Shown: in pieces, positions 18,208 to 27,998 of the stretch
How the letters are laid out: each line of letters starts with the position of its first letter
How positions within the stretch are numbered: position 1 is the stretch's first letter
Assembly: GCF_030580855.1 (NCBI RefSeq)
Contig: NZ_JAUQOP010000020.1
Location: 33,055 to 97,054 of the forward strand
Reading direction: 5' to 3'
Length of the DNA stretch: 64,000 nt
Source of the DNA: Pseudomonas citrullilanati
GTDB lineage: Bacteria; Pseudomonadota; Gammaproteobacteria; Pseudomonadales; Pseudomonadaceae
Program-made: the position numbers and the translations under genes
Notes under the pieces: model-generated
What the model saw: only the letters and a program-made list of their open reading frames with translations
What the model was told of the DNA's origin: nothing
The model's database searches: none

Positions 18208-18711
18208 ATGAACCGGATGGCCACCTTTTTTCGCACCACCAGTGTCGTCGTGTTGATGGGCCTGGGTGCCAACAGTGCCTGGGCGCAATCGCCTGCCGAA
18301 TTCATCGATGACGCTTCGGCCAAGGGCATGGCCGACATCGAGGCCAGTCGCATGGCCCACGGCAAGGCCGAGTCCAGGGAGGTCAAGGATTACACCATCA
18401 TGGTGATCAACGACCGTACCACCGCCAACCAACACCTGGCGAAGATCGCCAAGAAGCTCGACTTGCCCGTCGCGCCCCGGGAGGAAGTGGCCGACAAGGC
18501 CAAGACCCTGATGCCGCAGGTGCAAGAGGGCGAGTCGTTCGAGGCCGCCTATGCCGCCAGCCAGGTCAAGGCCACCGAAGAGGCCATCGCCCAGATCAAG
18601 GAGCAGGCCCAGACCACCGAGGTGCCGGAGATCAAGGCCTTCGCCGATGAAACCCTGCCCAAGTTGCAAACCCATCTCGAGAAGGCCAGGGCGCTGCAAG
18701 CCAGTCGCTGA
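18208..18711 (+). CDS. DUF4142 periplasmic protein
   Basis: A 167-aa protein with signal peptide (after SAWAQ, about residue 25) followed by a DUF4142 ferritin-like helical domain: FIDDASAKGMADIEASRMAHGKAES, VKDYTIMVINDRTTANQHL and ETLPKLQTHLEKAR. Proteins of this family are stress-linked; some have been proposed to bind metals, but no clear metal-ligand set is visible here. The ATG at 18208 has GAGGAGGG eight bases upstream. The SDR gene follows at 75 bases, a frequent pairing in stress regulons. Confidence 0.88.
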   Translation: MNRMATFFRTTSVVVLMGLGANSAWAQSPAEFIDDASAKGMADIEASRMAHGKAESREVKDYTIMVINDRTTANQHLAKIAKKLDLPVAPREEVADKAKTLMPQVQEGESFEAAYAASQVKATEEAIAQIKEQAQTTEVPEIKAFADETLPKLQTHLEKARALQASR

Positions 18712-18786
18712 TTCTCACCACGCTTCACCTTCAGGCCGGGGCGCATGCGCCCTGGCTCATCTCGCCCGCTGAAAAGGAGACCCTCG

Positions 18787-19695
18787 ATGTCTACCCGCCG
18801 AGAACCGAACCAATACGCGATGCAAAACCCGCTCACCCAATACCCCCGTCCGCCTTTCCCGGACCAGCCGCAATCACCGCCGGGCATCGACCAGGACATG
18901 GTGCCCAAGCCCGACCACGGTGAAAAAAGCTATCAAGGCTTTGGCCGCCTGGAAGGCCGCAAGGCGCTGATTACCGGCGCGGACTCGGGGATCGGACGGG
19001 CGGCGGCCATCGCTTATGCCCGGGAAGGCGCCGATGTTGCCATCAACTACCTGCCCAGCGAGGAGCGCGATGCACGCCAGGTCGTTGAATTGATCGAAGC
19101 CGAAGGCCGCAAAGCCGTCGCCATCGCCGGTGATCTCAAGGACGAAGGATTCTGCGTGCAACTGGTCAAGCGCGCCCACGAGCAACTGGGCGGCCTGGAC
19201 ATCCTGGTGAACGTGGCTGGCAAACAAGAGGCGCAGAAGGACATTGCCGACATCACCACCGCGCAATTCGATGACACCATGAAGACCAACATCTATGCGA
19301 TGTTCTGGCTCTGCAAGGCCGCGGTGCCGTTGATGCCGGCGGGGGCGACGATCATCAATACCGCGTCGATCCAGTCCTACGATCCGTCCGCGACGCTGCT
19401 GGACTACGCCACCACCAAGGCGGCGATCGTAGCGTTCACCAAGGCCCTGGCCGGGCAGGTCATCGGCAAGGGGATTCGGGTCAACGCCGTGGCCCCGGGG
19501 CCGATCTGGACCGTGTTGCAACCCAGCGGTGGACAACCGCAGGAGAAAATTCCCACCTTCGGCTCCCAGGTTCCGATGAAGCGCCCCGGCCAGCCGGCCG
19601 AATGTGCCCCGCTCTATGTGCTGCTGGCGTCGCAGGAGTCGAGCTACATCACCGGGGAGGTGTTCGGTGTGACGGGGGGCAATCCATTGCCTTGA
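18787..19695 (+). CDS. SDR-family oxidoreductase (YghA/YdaD-like)
   Basis: A 302-aa short-chain dehydrogenase. It has a family-specific N-terminal extension rich in Pro and Gln (about 45 residues). The Rossmann motif is TGADSGIG, the NVAG motif is followed by the catalytic Ser in [12 protein letters not shown], and the Tyr/Lys pair is in [19 protein letters not shown] end closes the protein. The extension is typical of the general-stress YghA/YhxC group. NAD(P)-linked; substrate unknown. The ATG at 18787 follows AAAAGGAGA. Confidence 0.88.
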   Translation: MSTRREPNQYAMQNPLTQYPRPPFPDQPQSPPGIDQDMVPKPDHGEKSYQGFGRLEGRKALITGADSGIGRAAAIAYAREGADVAINYLPSEERDARQVVELIEAEGRKAVAIAGDLKDEGFCVQLVKRAHEQLGGLDILVNVAGKQEAQKDIADITTAQFDDTMKTNIYAMFWLCKAAVPLMPAGATIINTASIQSYDPSATLLDYATTKAAIVAFTKALAGQVIGKGIRVNAVAPGPIWTVLQPSGGQPQEKIPTFGSQVPMKRPGQPAECAPLYVLLASQESSYITGEVFGVTGGNPLP

Positions 19696-19707
19696 GAGGC
19701 GATTCAT

Positions 19708-19737
19708 TGCGAGCGGGGTCATCCTGCTCGCGCAATC
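19708..19737. terminator. Hairpin between convergent genes
   Basis: TTGCGAGC and GCTCGCGCAA form a GC-rich stem with an eleven-base loop between the SDR gene and the iron-permease-like gene. There is no long T-run, so termination is probable but not certain. It may be a degenerate REP. Confidence 0.5.
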
Positions 19738-19741
19738 CCGG

Positions 19742-20146
19742 TCAGCATTGGTTCAGGTCGACCTTGTGCTTTTCCTCCAGGCCTTCCAGGTTCTTGGCTT
19801 CGCCCTGGCCCATGCCCTGGTAGTGCTTCCTCAGCGCTTCCAATTGCTTGAGGTCCAGTGATTCGAGACCGAGCATGGCGTTCTGCGCTTCCTTGGTCGC
19901 CCGCAATAACTCGTCCACCTTGAGGTGCAGGATGTCGGTGTCGCGGTTCTGCGTGTTCTGGATCAGGAACACCATGAGGAAGGTAATGATGGTTGTCGAG
20001 GTATTGATGATCAGTTGCCAAGTGTCATTGAACTGAAAGAACGGGCCGCTGAGTGCCCAGAGCACCAACAACACGATGGCTCCGAGGAAGGTCTTTGGAC
20101 TCCCTGCCCAGAGGGCCAGTTTTTGTGCGATTTTTGCGAAGGTCAT
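19742..20146 (-). CDS. Low-affinity iron permease family membrane protein
   Basis: A 134-aa protein with two membrane helices (about residues 18-36 and 48-62) and the family segment FQFNDTWQLIINTSTTIITFLMVFLIQNTQNRDT. This core domain is found in bacterial proteins related to fungal Fet4. The C-terminal half is charged and helical (LHLKVDELLRATKEAQNAM). The transport role in bacteria is not proven; the name rests on family membership. It is convergent with the SDR gene. Confidence 0.85.
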   Translation of the reverse strand: MTFAKIAQKLALWAGSPKTFLGAIVLLVLWALSGPFFQFNDTWQLIINTSTTIITFLMVFLIQNTQNRDTDILHLKVDELLRATKEAQNAMLGLESLDLKQLEALRKHYQGMGQGEAKNLEGLEEKHKVDLNQC

Positions 20147-20298
20147 TGCTGTGTTCCTTATGGAATGCTCCTGTCTGATGTGACAGCAATGACGTGGTGA
20201 AAATTCTGCTTACATTTAGGCGTTGTCAGCGGACACAGGTTTTTCCCCGGTGACCCTAAACCATCGAAACCAATTGCCCAGCCGGCAGGTCACTCCTT

Positions 20299-20439
20299 AG
20301 GCCCTGTCTGAAATGTGTCTGCACTCGCCCATACTGCGTTGAAATGGGGCTCGGAATGCTCATGTACTCCAGTGCACTGCGCTTCCTCGCCCCGTTTCGC
20401 CTTGTCTGGCCTTCGCGCAGGCACATTCGGACAGAGCCT
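20299..20439. repeat. MITE-like 141-base hairpin element
   Basis: Imperfect terminal inverted repeats lie at 20299-20321 (AGGCCCTGTCTGAAATGTG) and 20418-20439 (CACATTCGGACAGAGCCT). The interior is also largely self-complementary around 20370, so the whole element can fold into one long hairpin. It has no coding capacity. The 20147-20464 gap holds nothing else that I can identify apart from this element and the leader of the small lipoprotein. Confidence 0.7.
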
Positions 20440-20464
20440 AAGTCCCTCGCATTGGAGTACAACC

Positions 20465-20611
20465 ATGAACCTCGCGCGCACCTTTTGCCTCACCTGTTGC
20501 CTCGTCGCCCTGCAAGGCTGCTTCGACAACTCCGGCAACGAGACCAAGGACAACACCGACGGCACCCGGTCTTCGGTGCAGATGCAGGAGTCCGGGTCGG
20601 AGAAGAAATAG
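20465..20611 (+). CDS. Small lipoprotein (48 aa)
   Basis: A 48-aa ORF whose first 20 residues are a lipoprotein signal ending in LQGC (Cys19). After it comes a short hydrophilic tail rich in Asn, Asp, Glu and Ser (FDNSGNETKDNTDG). GGAG lies just upstream of the ATG. It resembles the many tiny outer-membrane lipoproteins of pseudomonads. The MITE-like hairpin ends 25 bases before the start and may lie within the leader. Function unknown. Confidence 0.65.
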   Translation: MNLARTFCLTCCLVALQGCFDNSGNETKDNTDGTRSSVQMQESGSEKK

Positions 20612-20653
20612 ACGGCATGACTCCATCACCTCAGGGTGGTGTTCGTCGATCGC

Positions 20654-21064
20654 TCAACGTCCTTGCTGCAACACCTTCAGCGCCGCCGAGGCGAGGAACC
20701 CTGAGCGGCTCTTCTCCTCGGGATGGTGCAACACGTATTCATCGATACGGTTGAGCAGGTAGCCGGGCAGGGTAATGTTGAGTTTTTGCGCCTTGCCCAG
20801 GTAGCGGGTCACGTCGATGTCCACCAGCGCCCAGGCACAGCCGGCGTATTTCGGATTGGCCGCGTGCAGGGTCACGGTGTTGGCCGAGGGGATCGGCGAG
20901 CCGTCTTCGGCGAGGATCTCGAAATGCCCTTCGATGGCCTCGCGGGCCATCGCCATGGCGTCGTCCAAATCGTCGCCAGCGGAAAAGCAACCGGGAATGT
21001 CCGGCACCTCCACGCCCCAGGCGTGGTTTTCATCACCCATGGAAATCGCAATCGGGTAAAGCAT
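20654..21064 (-). CDS. hicB: HicB antitoxin
   Basis: A 136-aa antitoxin. The N-terminal HicB-fold has MLYPIAISMG, HAWGVEVPDIPGCFSAGDDL and EAIEGHFEILAEDG. The C-terminal DNA-binding ribbon-helix-helix is KLNITLPGYLLNRIDEYVLHH with SGFLASAALKVL. It neutralises HicA by covering its active site and represses the operon. The ATG at 21064 lies one base after the hicA stop, which is the usual toxin-first hicAB order. Confidence 0.94.
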   Translation of the reverse strand: MLYPIAISMGDENHAWGVEVPDIPGCFSAGDDLDDAMAMAREAIEGHFEILAEDGSPIPSANTVTLHAANPKYAGCAWALVDIDVTRYLGKAQKLNITLPGYLLNRIDEYVLHHPEEKSRSGFLASAALKVLQQGR

Positions 21065-21065
21065 G

Positions 21066-21281
21066 TCAATCGTCCTCCGGGACTGCGGGGCAACAGGGCA
21101 TCTGGAGCAAGGCCTGTTGCAGAATACTGATGGCCGTCTTTCTGAGCAGATCCTTCTTGGGATGGGGCACGGTGACCAGGCCGGGTTTGGTCGGGTGCTT
21201 GAAGTGGTGGTGGCTGCCTCGAACGCGCACCAGGTACCAACCGTCCGCAACAATCTGACTGATCAAGAATCGGCTATTCAC
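21066..21281 (-). CDS. hicA: HicA mRNA-interferase toxin
   Basis: A 71-aa dsRBD-fold toxin with the family core DGWYLVRVRGSHHHFKHPTKPG and the catalytic histidine His24 in GSHH, then VTVPHPKKDLLRKTAISIL. It would cleave mRNA when HicB is degraded. The start is a GTG at 21281 with GGAGG only four bases upstream, so translation may be weak, which suits a toxin. All key residues are present, so it looks active. Confidence 0.93.
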   Translation of the reverse strand: MNSRFLISQIVADGWYLVRVRGSHHHFKHPTKPGLVTVPHPKKDLLRKTAISILQQALLQMPCCPAVPEDD

Positions 21282-21305
21282 ATCACCTCCGTGTGGTGCT
21301 GGATG

Positions 21306-21351
21306 GTTACTATACCTACCAATGAGAAATGATCAACACTATAACTACCAA
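21306..21351 (-). promoter_or_regulatory. hicAB promoter with direct-repeat operators
   Basis: On the minus strand, TTGATC (21331-21336) and TATAGT (21309-21314) are spaced by 16 bases as -35 and -10. Two direct repeats TTGGTAGnTATAGT occur at about 21335-21351 and 21306-21322, 29 bases apart, flanking and covering the promoter. This fits repression by the HicB ribbon-helix-helix domain. Confidence 0.65.
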
Positions 21352-21486
21352 GGTGCGCCTCGGGAGGTCATGGTCGATTCAGAAAAAAGTCTAGAAGCCT
21401 TGCGAGGCAAGGCGGGCGGGAAGGGGCGGTGGCTGTATTGCGAGATGTGATGGGCAGTGGGGTGAATGCGTGCACAGGGGCGTGTT

Positions 21487-21510
21487 TTCGCGGGCGGGCT
21501 CGCTCCCACA
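21487..21510. repeat. Solitary REP-like sequence
   Basis: A single copy of TCGCGGGCGGGCTCGCTCCC followed by ACA, matching one arm of the REPINs elsewhere, lies between hicA and the end of nagE. No inverted partner is close enough to call a doublet. Confidence 0.6.
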
Positions 21511-21551
21511 TGCCTTCACCTGCGGTGGGTGCGAGCCGGCTTGTGTGGAGG

Positions 21552-23268
21552 TCAGGCGTTCACATTGGCCTTGCGATCCAAGGTGGCGGCTTGCAGCGCC
21601 AGGGATAGGCCGGCGGCCTTTTCGCCCAGCAGCAGGTGCCATACGCCACCGTCCAACGGACTGATGCCCAGGCATCCCAGCGCGTTGAGCTGGCTTTGCG
21701 ATATACCTTTTGCCTCGGCCAGGCGTACGCGCAACCGGCTCGTCGCCACGCAGTCGACTTGCAGCACGTTGCCATGCCCGCCCAGGGCGTCCAGCCATTG
21801 CTGCGCTTGTGCGGCAGATACCGGGTTGGCAGGCGTTGCTTCGAGCTCTGCCACCGGTGCGGCGCTCGGTTGACCGGCGCCGGCAGGCAACGCCAGGCGG
21901 ATTTCATCGGCGATGCTGTCGGCCATTGGGCCTACCACCACCTGCAGGCTGCCGCCATTGCCGGGACGGACCACGGCCATCGCGCCCAGGGCCTTGAGCT
22001 GTGTGTCGGAGGCCTTGTTGCGGTCGACCATGTCCAGGCGCAGGCGCGTGGTGCAGGCACCGATGGTGATCAGGTTGTCTGCGCCGCCCAAGGCCTCGAT
22101 GTAGGCACTGGCCCGTTGGCCTTGGGCGACGACCGGCTTGTCGCCGCTCGGTACGTCTTCGCGGCCTGGCGTCTTCAGGTCGAAGCGTCGGATGCAGAAG
22201 TCGAACACCCCGTAGTAGACCACCGCGTAGACCAGGCCCACGGGGAGCACTCGCCAGCCATGAGTGGATTTGCCCCAGCCCAGAATCATGTCGATGAAGC
22301 CGCCAGAGAAGGTGAAGCCCAAGTGGATATCCAAAAGGTTGGTGATCGCCATCGACAACCCGGTGAGCAAGGCATGCAGCAGGAACAACAGGGGCGCGAG
22401 GAACATGAAGGCGAATTCCACCGGTTCGGTGACGCCGGTCAGGAACGAGGTCAAATGCCATCGACAACAGGATCCCGCCCATGACCTTGCGGCGCTGGGG
22501 CAGGGCGTTGCGGTACATCGCCAGGCACGCGGCGGGCAGGCCGAAGAGCATCACCGGGAACATGCCGGTCATGAATTGGCCGCCGTTGGGGTCGCCTGCG
22601 AAGTAGCGGGTCAGGTCGCCGGTGACCACCGCGCCGGTGTGTGGGTCGGTGAAGCTGCCGAAGATGAACCAGGCCATGTTGTTGAGGATGTGATGCAGGC
22701 CGGTGACGATCAGCAGCCGGTTGAACACGCCGAACACGAAGGCGCCGAGGCTGCCGCTTTCCATCAGTAGGGTGCCGAAGCCGTTGATGCCGTGCTGGAT
22801 GGGTGGCCAGACCAGGCCGAACACCACGCCCAGGCCCACGGCGCTGAACCCGGTGACAATCGGCACGAAGCGTCGGCCACCGAAGAACGCCAGGTACTCC
22901 GGCAGCTTGATGTCCTTGAAGCGGTTGTACAGCGCCCCGGCCAACAGGCCGCTGATGATCCCGGCGAGCATGCCCATGTTGATGCTCGCATCGAGCACCT
23001 TCAGCGTCGCAATCATGACCAGGTAGCCGATGGCGCCGGCGAGCCCCGCCGTGCCATTGTTGTCCCGGGCGAAGCCCACCGCGATGCCGATGGCGAAGAT
23101 CATCGCCAGGTTGGCGAAGATCGCCTGCCCGGCATCGTGGATGATCGCGATGTCGAGCAGGTCGGTATCGCCCAGGCGCAGCAACAGGCCCGCGATGGGC
23201 AGGATGGCGATCGGTAGCATCAGCGCCCGGCCGAGGCGTTGCAGTCCTTCGATGAAGTGCTGGTACAT
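21552..23268 (-). pseudogene. nagE: N-acetylglucosamine PTS transporter EIICB, frameshifted
   Basis: Two overlapping frames together give a complete GlcNAc-specific PTS permease. The first (23268 to about 22455) holds the EIIC membrane domain beginning MYQHFIEGLQRLGRALMLP. The second (about 22454 to 21552) continues with LTSFLTGVTEPVEFAFMF, then an EIIB domain with the phospho-Cys in ITIGACTTRLR and a second EIIB-like domain with LQVDCVATSRLR. They join at 22453-22455, where one extra A (T on the coding strand) shifts SMALTSFL to SMAFDLVP. It may be a true inactivating mutation or a sequencing error. EIIA is supplied by NagF. Confidence 0.85.
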
Positions 23269-23284
23269 GGCGTCTCTTCCTTTA

Positions 23285-23292
23285 TTGTTGTT
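23285..23292 (-). promoter_or_regulatory. Hfq/Crc CA motif in the nagE leader
   Basis: The minus strand reads AACAACAA, directly upstream of the AAAGGAAGAG ribosome site of nagE. It matches AAnAAnAA at the position where Hfq/Crc blocks translation of catabolic genes. Confidence 0.6.
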
Positions 23293-23301
23293 CGACGAGG
23301 T

Positions 23302-25830
23302 TCAGTCCAGGGGCCAGTGCCGATGGCTGGCCTGGCGTACGGCGGTGGCACTGCCCAGGTCCAGCAGTTCGCGGCTCAGGCGCCGACATTGGGCGGCGTC
23401 GAGGTGACGCACACGGTCCTTGATTTCAGCGATCTGCGGCGGGCTGACCGACAACTCGCGGATGCCCAGGCCCACCAGGATCGGCGTCGCCACGGGATCG
23501 GACGCCAACGCGCCGCATACGCCGACCCAGCGTCCGTGTTTCGCGGCGCCGAGGCAGGTCTGCTCGATCAATCGCAGCAGGGCCGGGTGCAAGGCATCGA
23601 CTCGGGCCGCGAGACCGGCGTGGTCACGGTCCATGGCCAGGGTGTACTGGGAAAGGTCATTGGTGCCGATCGACAGGAAGTCGGCGTGTTCGGCCAGTTG
23701 CCCGGCCAGCAGTGCAGCTGCCGGTACTTCGATCATGACCCCCAGTTGCGGGCGTTCGTCGAGGCCCTGCTCCGTGGCGAGGGCTTCGAGGCGCTGGCGG
23801 ATATGCAGCAGTTCGTCGACCTCGGTCACCATCGGCAACAGGATCCGGCAGCGCTGCAATGGACGGGTTTGCAGCAAGGCGTGCAGTTGCTGGTCCAGCA
23901 GGTGCGGCTGCACCTGGGCCAGGCGAATACCGCGCAGGCCCAGGACCGGGTTGGCTTCGGCGGGCAGTGGCAGGTAGTCCAGTTGCTTGTCGCCGCCGAC
24001 GTCGATGGTGCGGATGATCACCGGTTTATCGCCCATGGCGTCGAGCACGGCTTGATAGGCCTGGCGCTGGGCCTGCTCGTCAGGCGCGGTAGGGCGGTCG
24101 ACGAACAGGAATTCGGTGCGCAACAGGCCCACGCCATCGGCGCCATTCGCCAACGCCTGGGTGGCTTCTTGGCTGGACGCGACATTGGCGGCCACTTCAA
24201 TCTCCACGCCGTCGAGGGTGTGCGCCGAAGTCTGAGCGAGGGCCTGCTGTTGGGTGTGCCGGGCCTGTCGTCGCGCCCGTTTCTCGTGCACCTGGACCAG
24301 GCGTTCGGCCGTGGGCGTCAGTTCGAGGCGGCCCTCGTCGGCGTCCAGCACCACCGGTTGGCCTTGCTCCCGGGCCAACAGCTCACTGCCGAGTGCCACC
24401 AGGCAGGGCAGGCCCTGGCCACGGGCGAGGATCGCCACATGGGAGGTGGCGCCGCCTTCGACCATGCACACGCCGGCCACGCCCTGGTTGCTGAGGTGCA
24501 GCAGGTCCGAAGGGGTCAGTTCCTGCGTGGCGACGATGGCGCCGGCCGGCACGTCGAACTGCCAGGCATGCCCCAGCAACGCCCGCAGGACGCGCTGGCG
24601 CAGGTCGCGCAGGTCGTTGGCGCGTTCGGCCAGCAGTGTGCTGCCCAGTTCTTGCAATACCTGGCATTGCACGTCGATGGATTGGCTCCAGGCGTGCGTC
24701 GCGGCCTGGCCCTGGTCGATGGACAGGTAAGCGGCGTCCAGCAGGAGCGGATCTTCCAGCAGCGCCAGGTGCGCCGCGAAGATCGCCTCTTCGTCAGCGT
24801 TGCGTCGGGCCCTGGCGTTCTCCAGTGTGAGGTGGATCTCGCGGCGCACTTGCGTCAAGGCCGCGTCCAGCCGCTGCCGTTGCGCTTGGGCATCGTGGCC
24901 GCCAGGGTCGTCGGGCAATTGAATGCCTTGCAACCGCACCAGCGGCCCCGCCACCAGCCCGGGGGCGGCACACACGCCATGCAGCACGCCCGGTTCGGCG
25001 CTGCGTGCTTCAGGGGCATGGCGCGGTGTTGCAACTTCCGCCCGCGGGTTATGGGCTTGCCCGGCCGGGACGGTGGACAAGACCGCGAGCAGCGCGCGCA
25101 ATGCCGCTTCGGCGTCGCTGCCGCGGCAGCTGACGCGCACGTCTGCGTGTTCGGTGATGGCCAATCCCATCAGTCCCATGACGCTCTCGCACGGGGCCGA
25201 CTTCCCGCCGAAATGCAGTTGCGAATGGCTCTGGAATTTCTGCGCTGTCTGGCGCACCAGTGCCGCCGGTCGGGCATGCAGGCCGCCGCGATTGACGATG
25301 CGCACCTGGCCGGAAACCTCGCTGCCAAGGGCCGGATCCACGTCTGGGTCTACACCGGGTTGGGTGGCAACGATGTGCAGCAGCGGCTCGCCGACTTTCA
25401 CCTCCCTGAGGGTTATCGGGCGCGCCTGGAAACGTTCACCGTTGATGATGACCAACAGGCTGACCAGGCTCTTGCAACGCAGTGCCACCTTGTCCACGTC
25501 GTAGCGCATCAGCGCCTGGCCGTTGTGGACTCGCGCACCTTCCTTGACCAGCATGGAAAATCCCTCGCCCCGCAATTCGACGGTGTCCAGCCCCAGGTGC
25601 AACAGCAGCTCGGCGCCGTTGTCGGCCCGCAAGGTCACGGCATGGCCGGTGCGGGCGATGTGGATGACTTCGCCGTCGCAGGGCGCGTAGAGGGTGTCGT
25701 TCAGCGGGTCGATGGCGATCCCGTCGCCCATGGCGCCGCTGGCGAACACCGCGTCCGGGACATTGGCGAGGGTGAGCACGGGGCCGCTGAGCGGGGCGCT
25801 GAGGGTCAGTTCATTATTGTTGTTGTGCAT
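23302..25830 (-). CDS. nagF: PTS fusion protein EIIA-HPr-EI for N-acetylglucosamine
   Basis: An 842-aa three-domain phosphotransferase. EIIA(Glc-type) covers about residues 8-155 with phospho-His78 in LLLHLGLDTVEL. HPr covers about 172-260 with His185 in GGLHARPAAL. Enzyme I runs from about 283 to the end with His464 in GGATSHVAILARG and the PEP-binding barrel GTEF-type segment VGLLRTEFLF, VMIEVPAA and GTNDLSQY. It passes phosphate from PEP to NagE during GlcNAc uptake. An AACAACAA motif overlaps its first codons. It belongs to the nag run with nagA, the SIS gene and nagE. Confidence 0.94.
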   Translation of the reverse strand: MHNNNNELTLSAPLSGPVLTLANVPDAVFASGAMGDGIAIDPLNDTLYAPCDGEVIHIARTGHAVTLRADNGAELLLHLGLDTVELRGEGFSMLVKEGARVHNGQALMRYDVDKVALRCKSLVSLLVIINGERFQARPITLREVKVGEPLLHIVATQPGVDPDVDPALGSEVSGQVRIVNRGGLHARPAALVRQTAQKFQSHSQLHFGGKSAPCESVMGLMGLAITEHADVRVSCRGSDAEAALRALLAVLSTVPAGQAHNPRAEVATPRHAPEARSAEPGVLHGVCAAPGLVAGPLVRLQGIQLPDDPGGHDAQAQRQRLDAALTQVRREIHLTLENARARRNADEEAIFAAHLALLEDPLLLDAAYLSIDQGQAATHAWSQSIDVQCQVLQELGSTLLAERANDLRDLRQRVLRALLGHAWQFDVPAGAIVATQELTPSDLLHLSNQGVAGVCMVEGGATSHVAILARGQGLPCLVALGSELLAREQGQPVVLDADEGRLELTPTAERLVQVHEKRARRQARHTQQQALAQTSAHTLDGVEIEVAANVASSQEATQALANGADGVGLLRTEFLFVDRPTAPDEQAQRQAYQAVLDAMGDKPVIIRTIDVGGDKQLDYLPLPAEANPVLGLRGIRLAQVQPHLLDQQLHALLQTRPLQRCRILLPMVTEVDELLHIRQRLEALATEQGLDERPQLGVMIEVPAAALLAGQLAEHADFLSIGTNDLSQYTLAMDRDHAGLAARVDALHPALLRLIEQTCLGAAKHGRWVGVCGALASDPVATPILVGLGIRELSVSPPQIAEIKDRVRHLDAAQCRRLSRELLDLGSATAVRQASHRHWPLD
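25817..25824 (-). promoter_or_regulatory. Hfq/Crc CA motif in the first codons of nagF
   Basis: The minus strand reads AACAACAA within codons 3-6 (the run of four Asn), an Hfq/Crc-type AAnAAnAA motif that would block initiation. The Asn run itself may exist because of this motif. Confidence 0.55.
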
Positions 25831-25871
25831 GGCGCGCTCTCCATAGCTTGTTATTGGAGGAAACCGTCGGC

Positions 25872-26874
25872 TCAGTGGGTCCGGGTGACCTTGTGCAAGT
25901 GCCGTGGCTGGTCGGGGTCCAGGCCCCGGGCCACGGCCAGGTGGGCGGCCATGGGGTAGAAGCTCTGGATCGCCAGGATCGGATCCAGGGATGGATGTTC
26001 GGCACGCACCAGGGTCAGGTCGCGTTCGGCGATGTCATCGGGCGCCGCGAGCAGGACCCGGGCGCCGCGCTGGCGCATGTCCGCGGCCAGGCTCAACACC
26101 CCGGCCTGTTCGGCACCGCGCGGAGCGAAGACCAGCAACGGGTAGTTTTCATCGATCAGCGCCATGGGGCCGTGGCGGACCTCGGCGCTGCTGAAGGCTT
26201 CGGCCTGGATGGCCGAGGTTTCCTTGAACTTGAGCGCCGCTTCCTGGGCGATGGCGAACCCGGCGCCGCGACCGATCACCATCAACCGCTGGCAGTCGCG
26301 CAGGCCCTGGATGGCCGGCTGCCAATCCTGGCGGGCCGCTTCGCGCAGGCCGTCGGGCAGTGCGTTGCCGGCTTCCAGCAACTCGGCATCGTCCTTCCAA
26401 TGGGCCACCAACCGGGCGCTGGCGCTGAGGGTGGCGATAAAGCTCTTGGTGGCGGCGACACTGCTTTCGACGCCCGCGCACAGCGGCACGCTGAATTCGC
26501 ACGCCGCTTCAAGCGGGGAGTCGGTCGCGTTGACCAGGGCCACGCTCAAGGCGCCGCGCTTGCGCAACAGGCGCAGGCTGTTGACCAGATCCGGGCTCTG
26601 CCCCGACTGGGAAAAACCGAACGCCACCTGGCCGCTGACCTTGAGCGGCGCCTGCTGCATGGTCACCACCGACATCGGCAGCGACGCCACTGGCAAGCCC
26701 AACTGCTGCATGGTCAGGTAGGCGAAGTAGCTGGCGGCGTGGTCGGAGCTGCCCCGGGCCACCGTCATCGCCACTTGCGGCGGCTGGCGGCGCAGGCGCC
26801 CGGCGAGTTCCTGCAGGGTCGGGTCCAATTGCTGCAACTGGCGGGCGACCGCTTCATGGGAGGCCAGGGCCTCT

Positions 26875-26894
<20 letters not shown>
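25872..26894 (-). CDS. SIS-domain glucosamine-6-phosphate deaminase/isomerase-like enzyme
   Basis: A 340-aa protein with two SIS domains, like the isomerase half of GlmS but without the N-terminal glutaminase. Seen: ARGSSDHAASYFAYL, SQSGQSPDLVNSLRLL and SSVAATKSFIATL, then RGAGFAIAQEAALKFKETSAIQAEAF, which is the GlmS-type sugar-phosphate site. In nag loci without a classical NagB this enzyme takes that role (NagB-II type): GlcN6P to Fru6P plus ammonia. The start overlaps the nagA stop by 20 bases, so translation is coupled. The exact reaction is inferred from context. Confidence 0.88.
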
Positions 26895-27981
<1,087 letters not shown>

Positions 27982-27998
27982 GGGCGTTCTCTGTTCAG

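Noticed and set aside
23239..25959. 906-codon open frame opposite nagF
   Set aside because: Shadow frame produced by codon bias of nagF; no signature, and nagF has three complete phosphotransfer domains.
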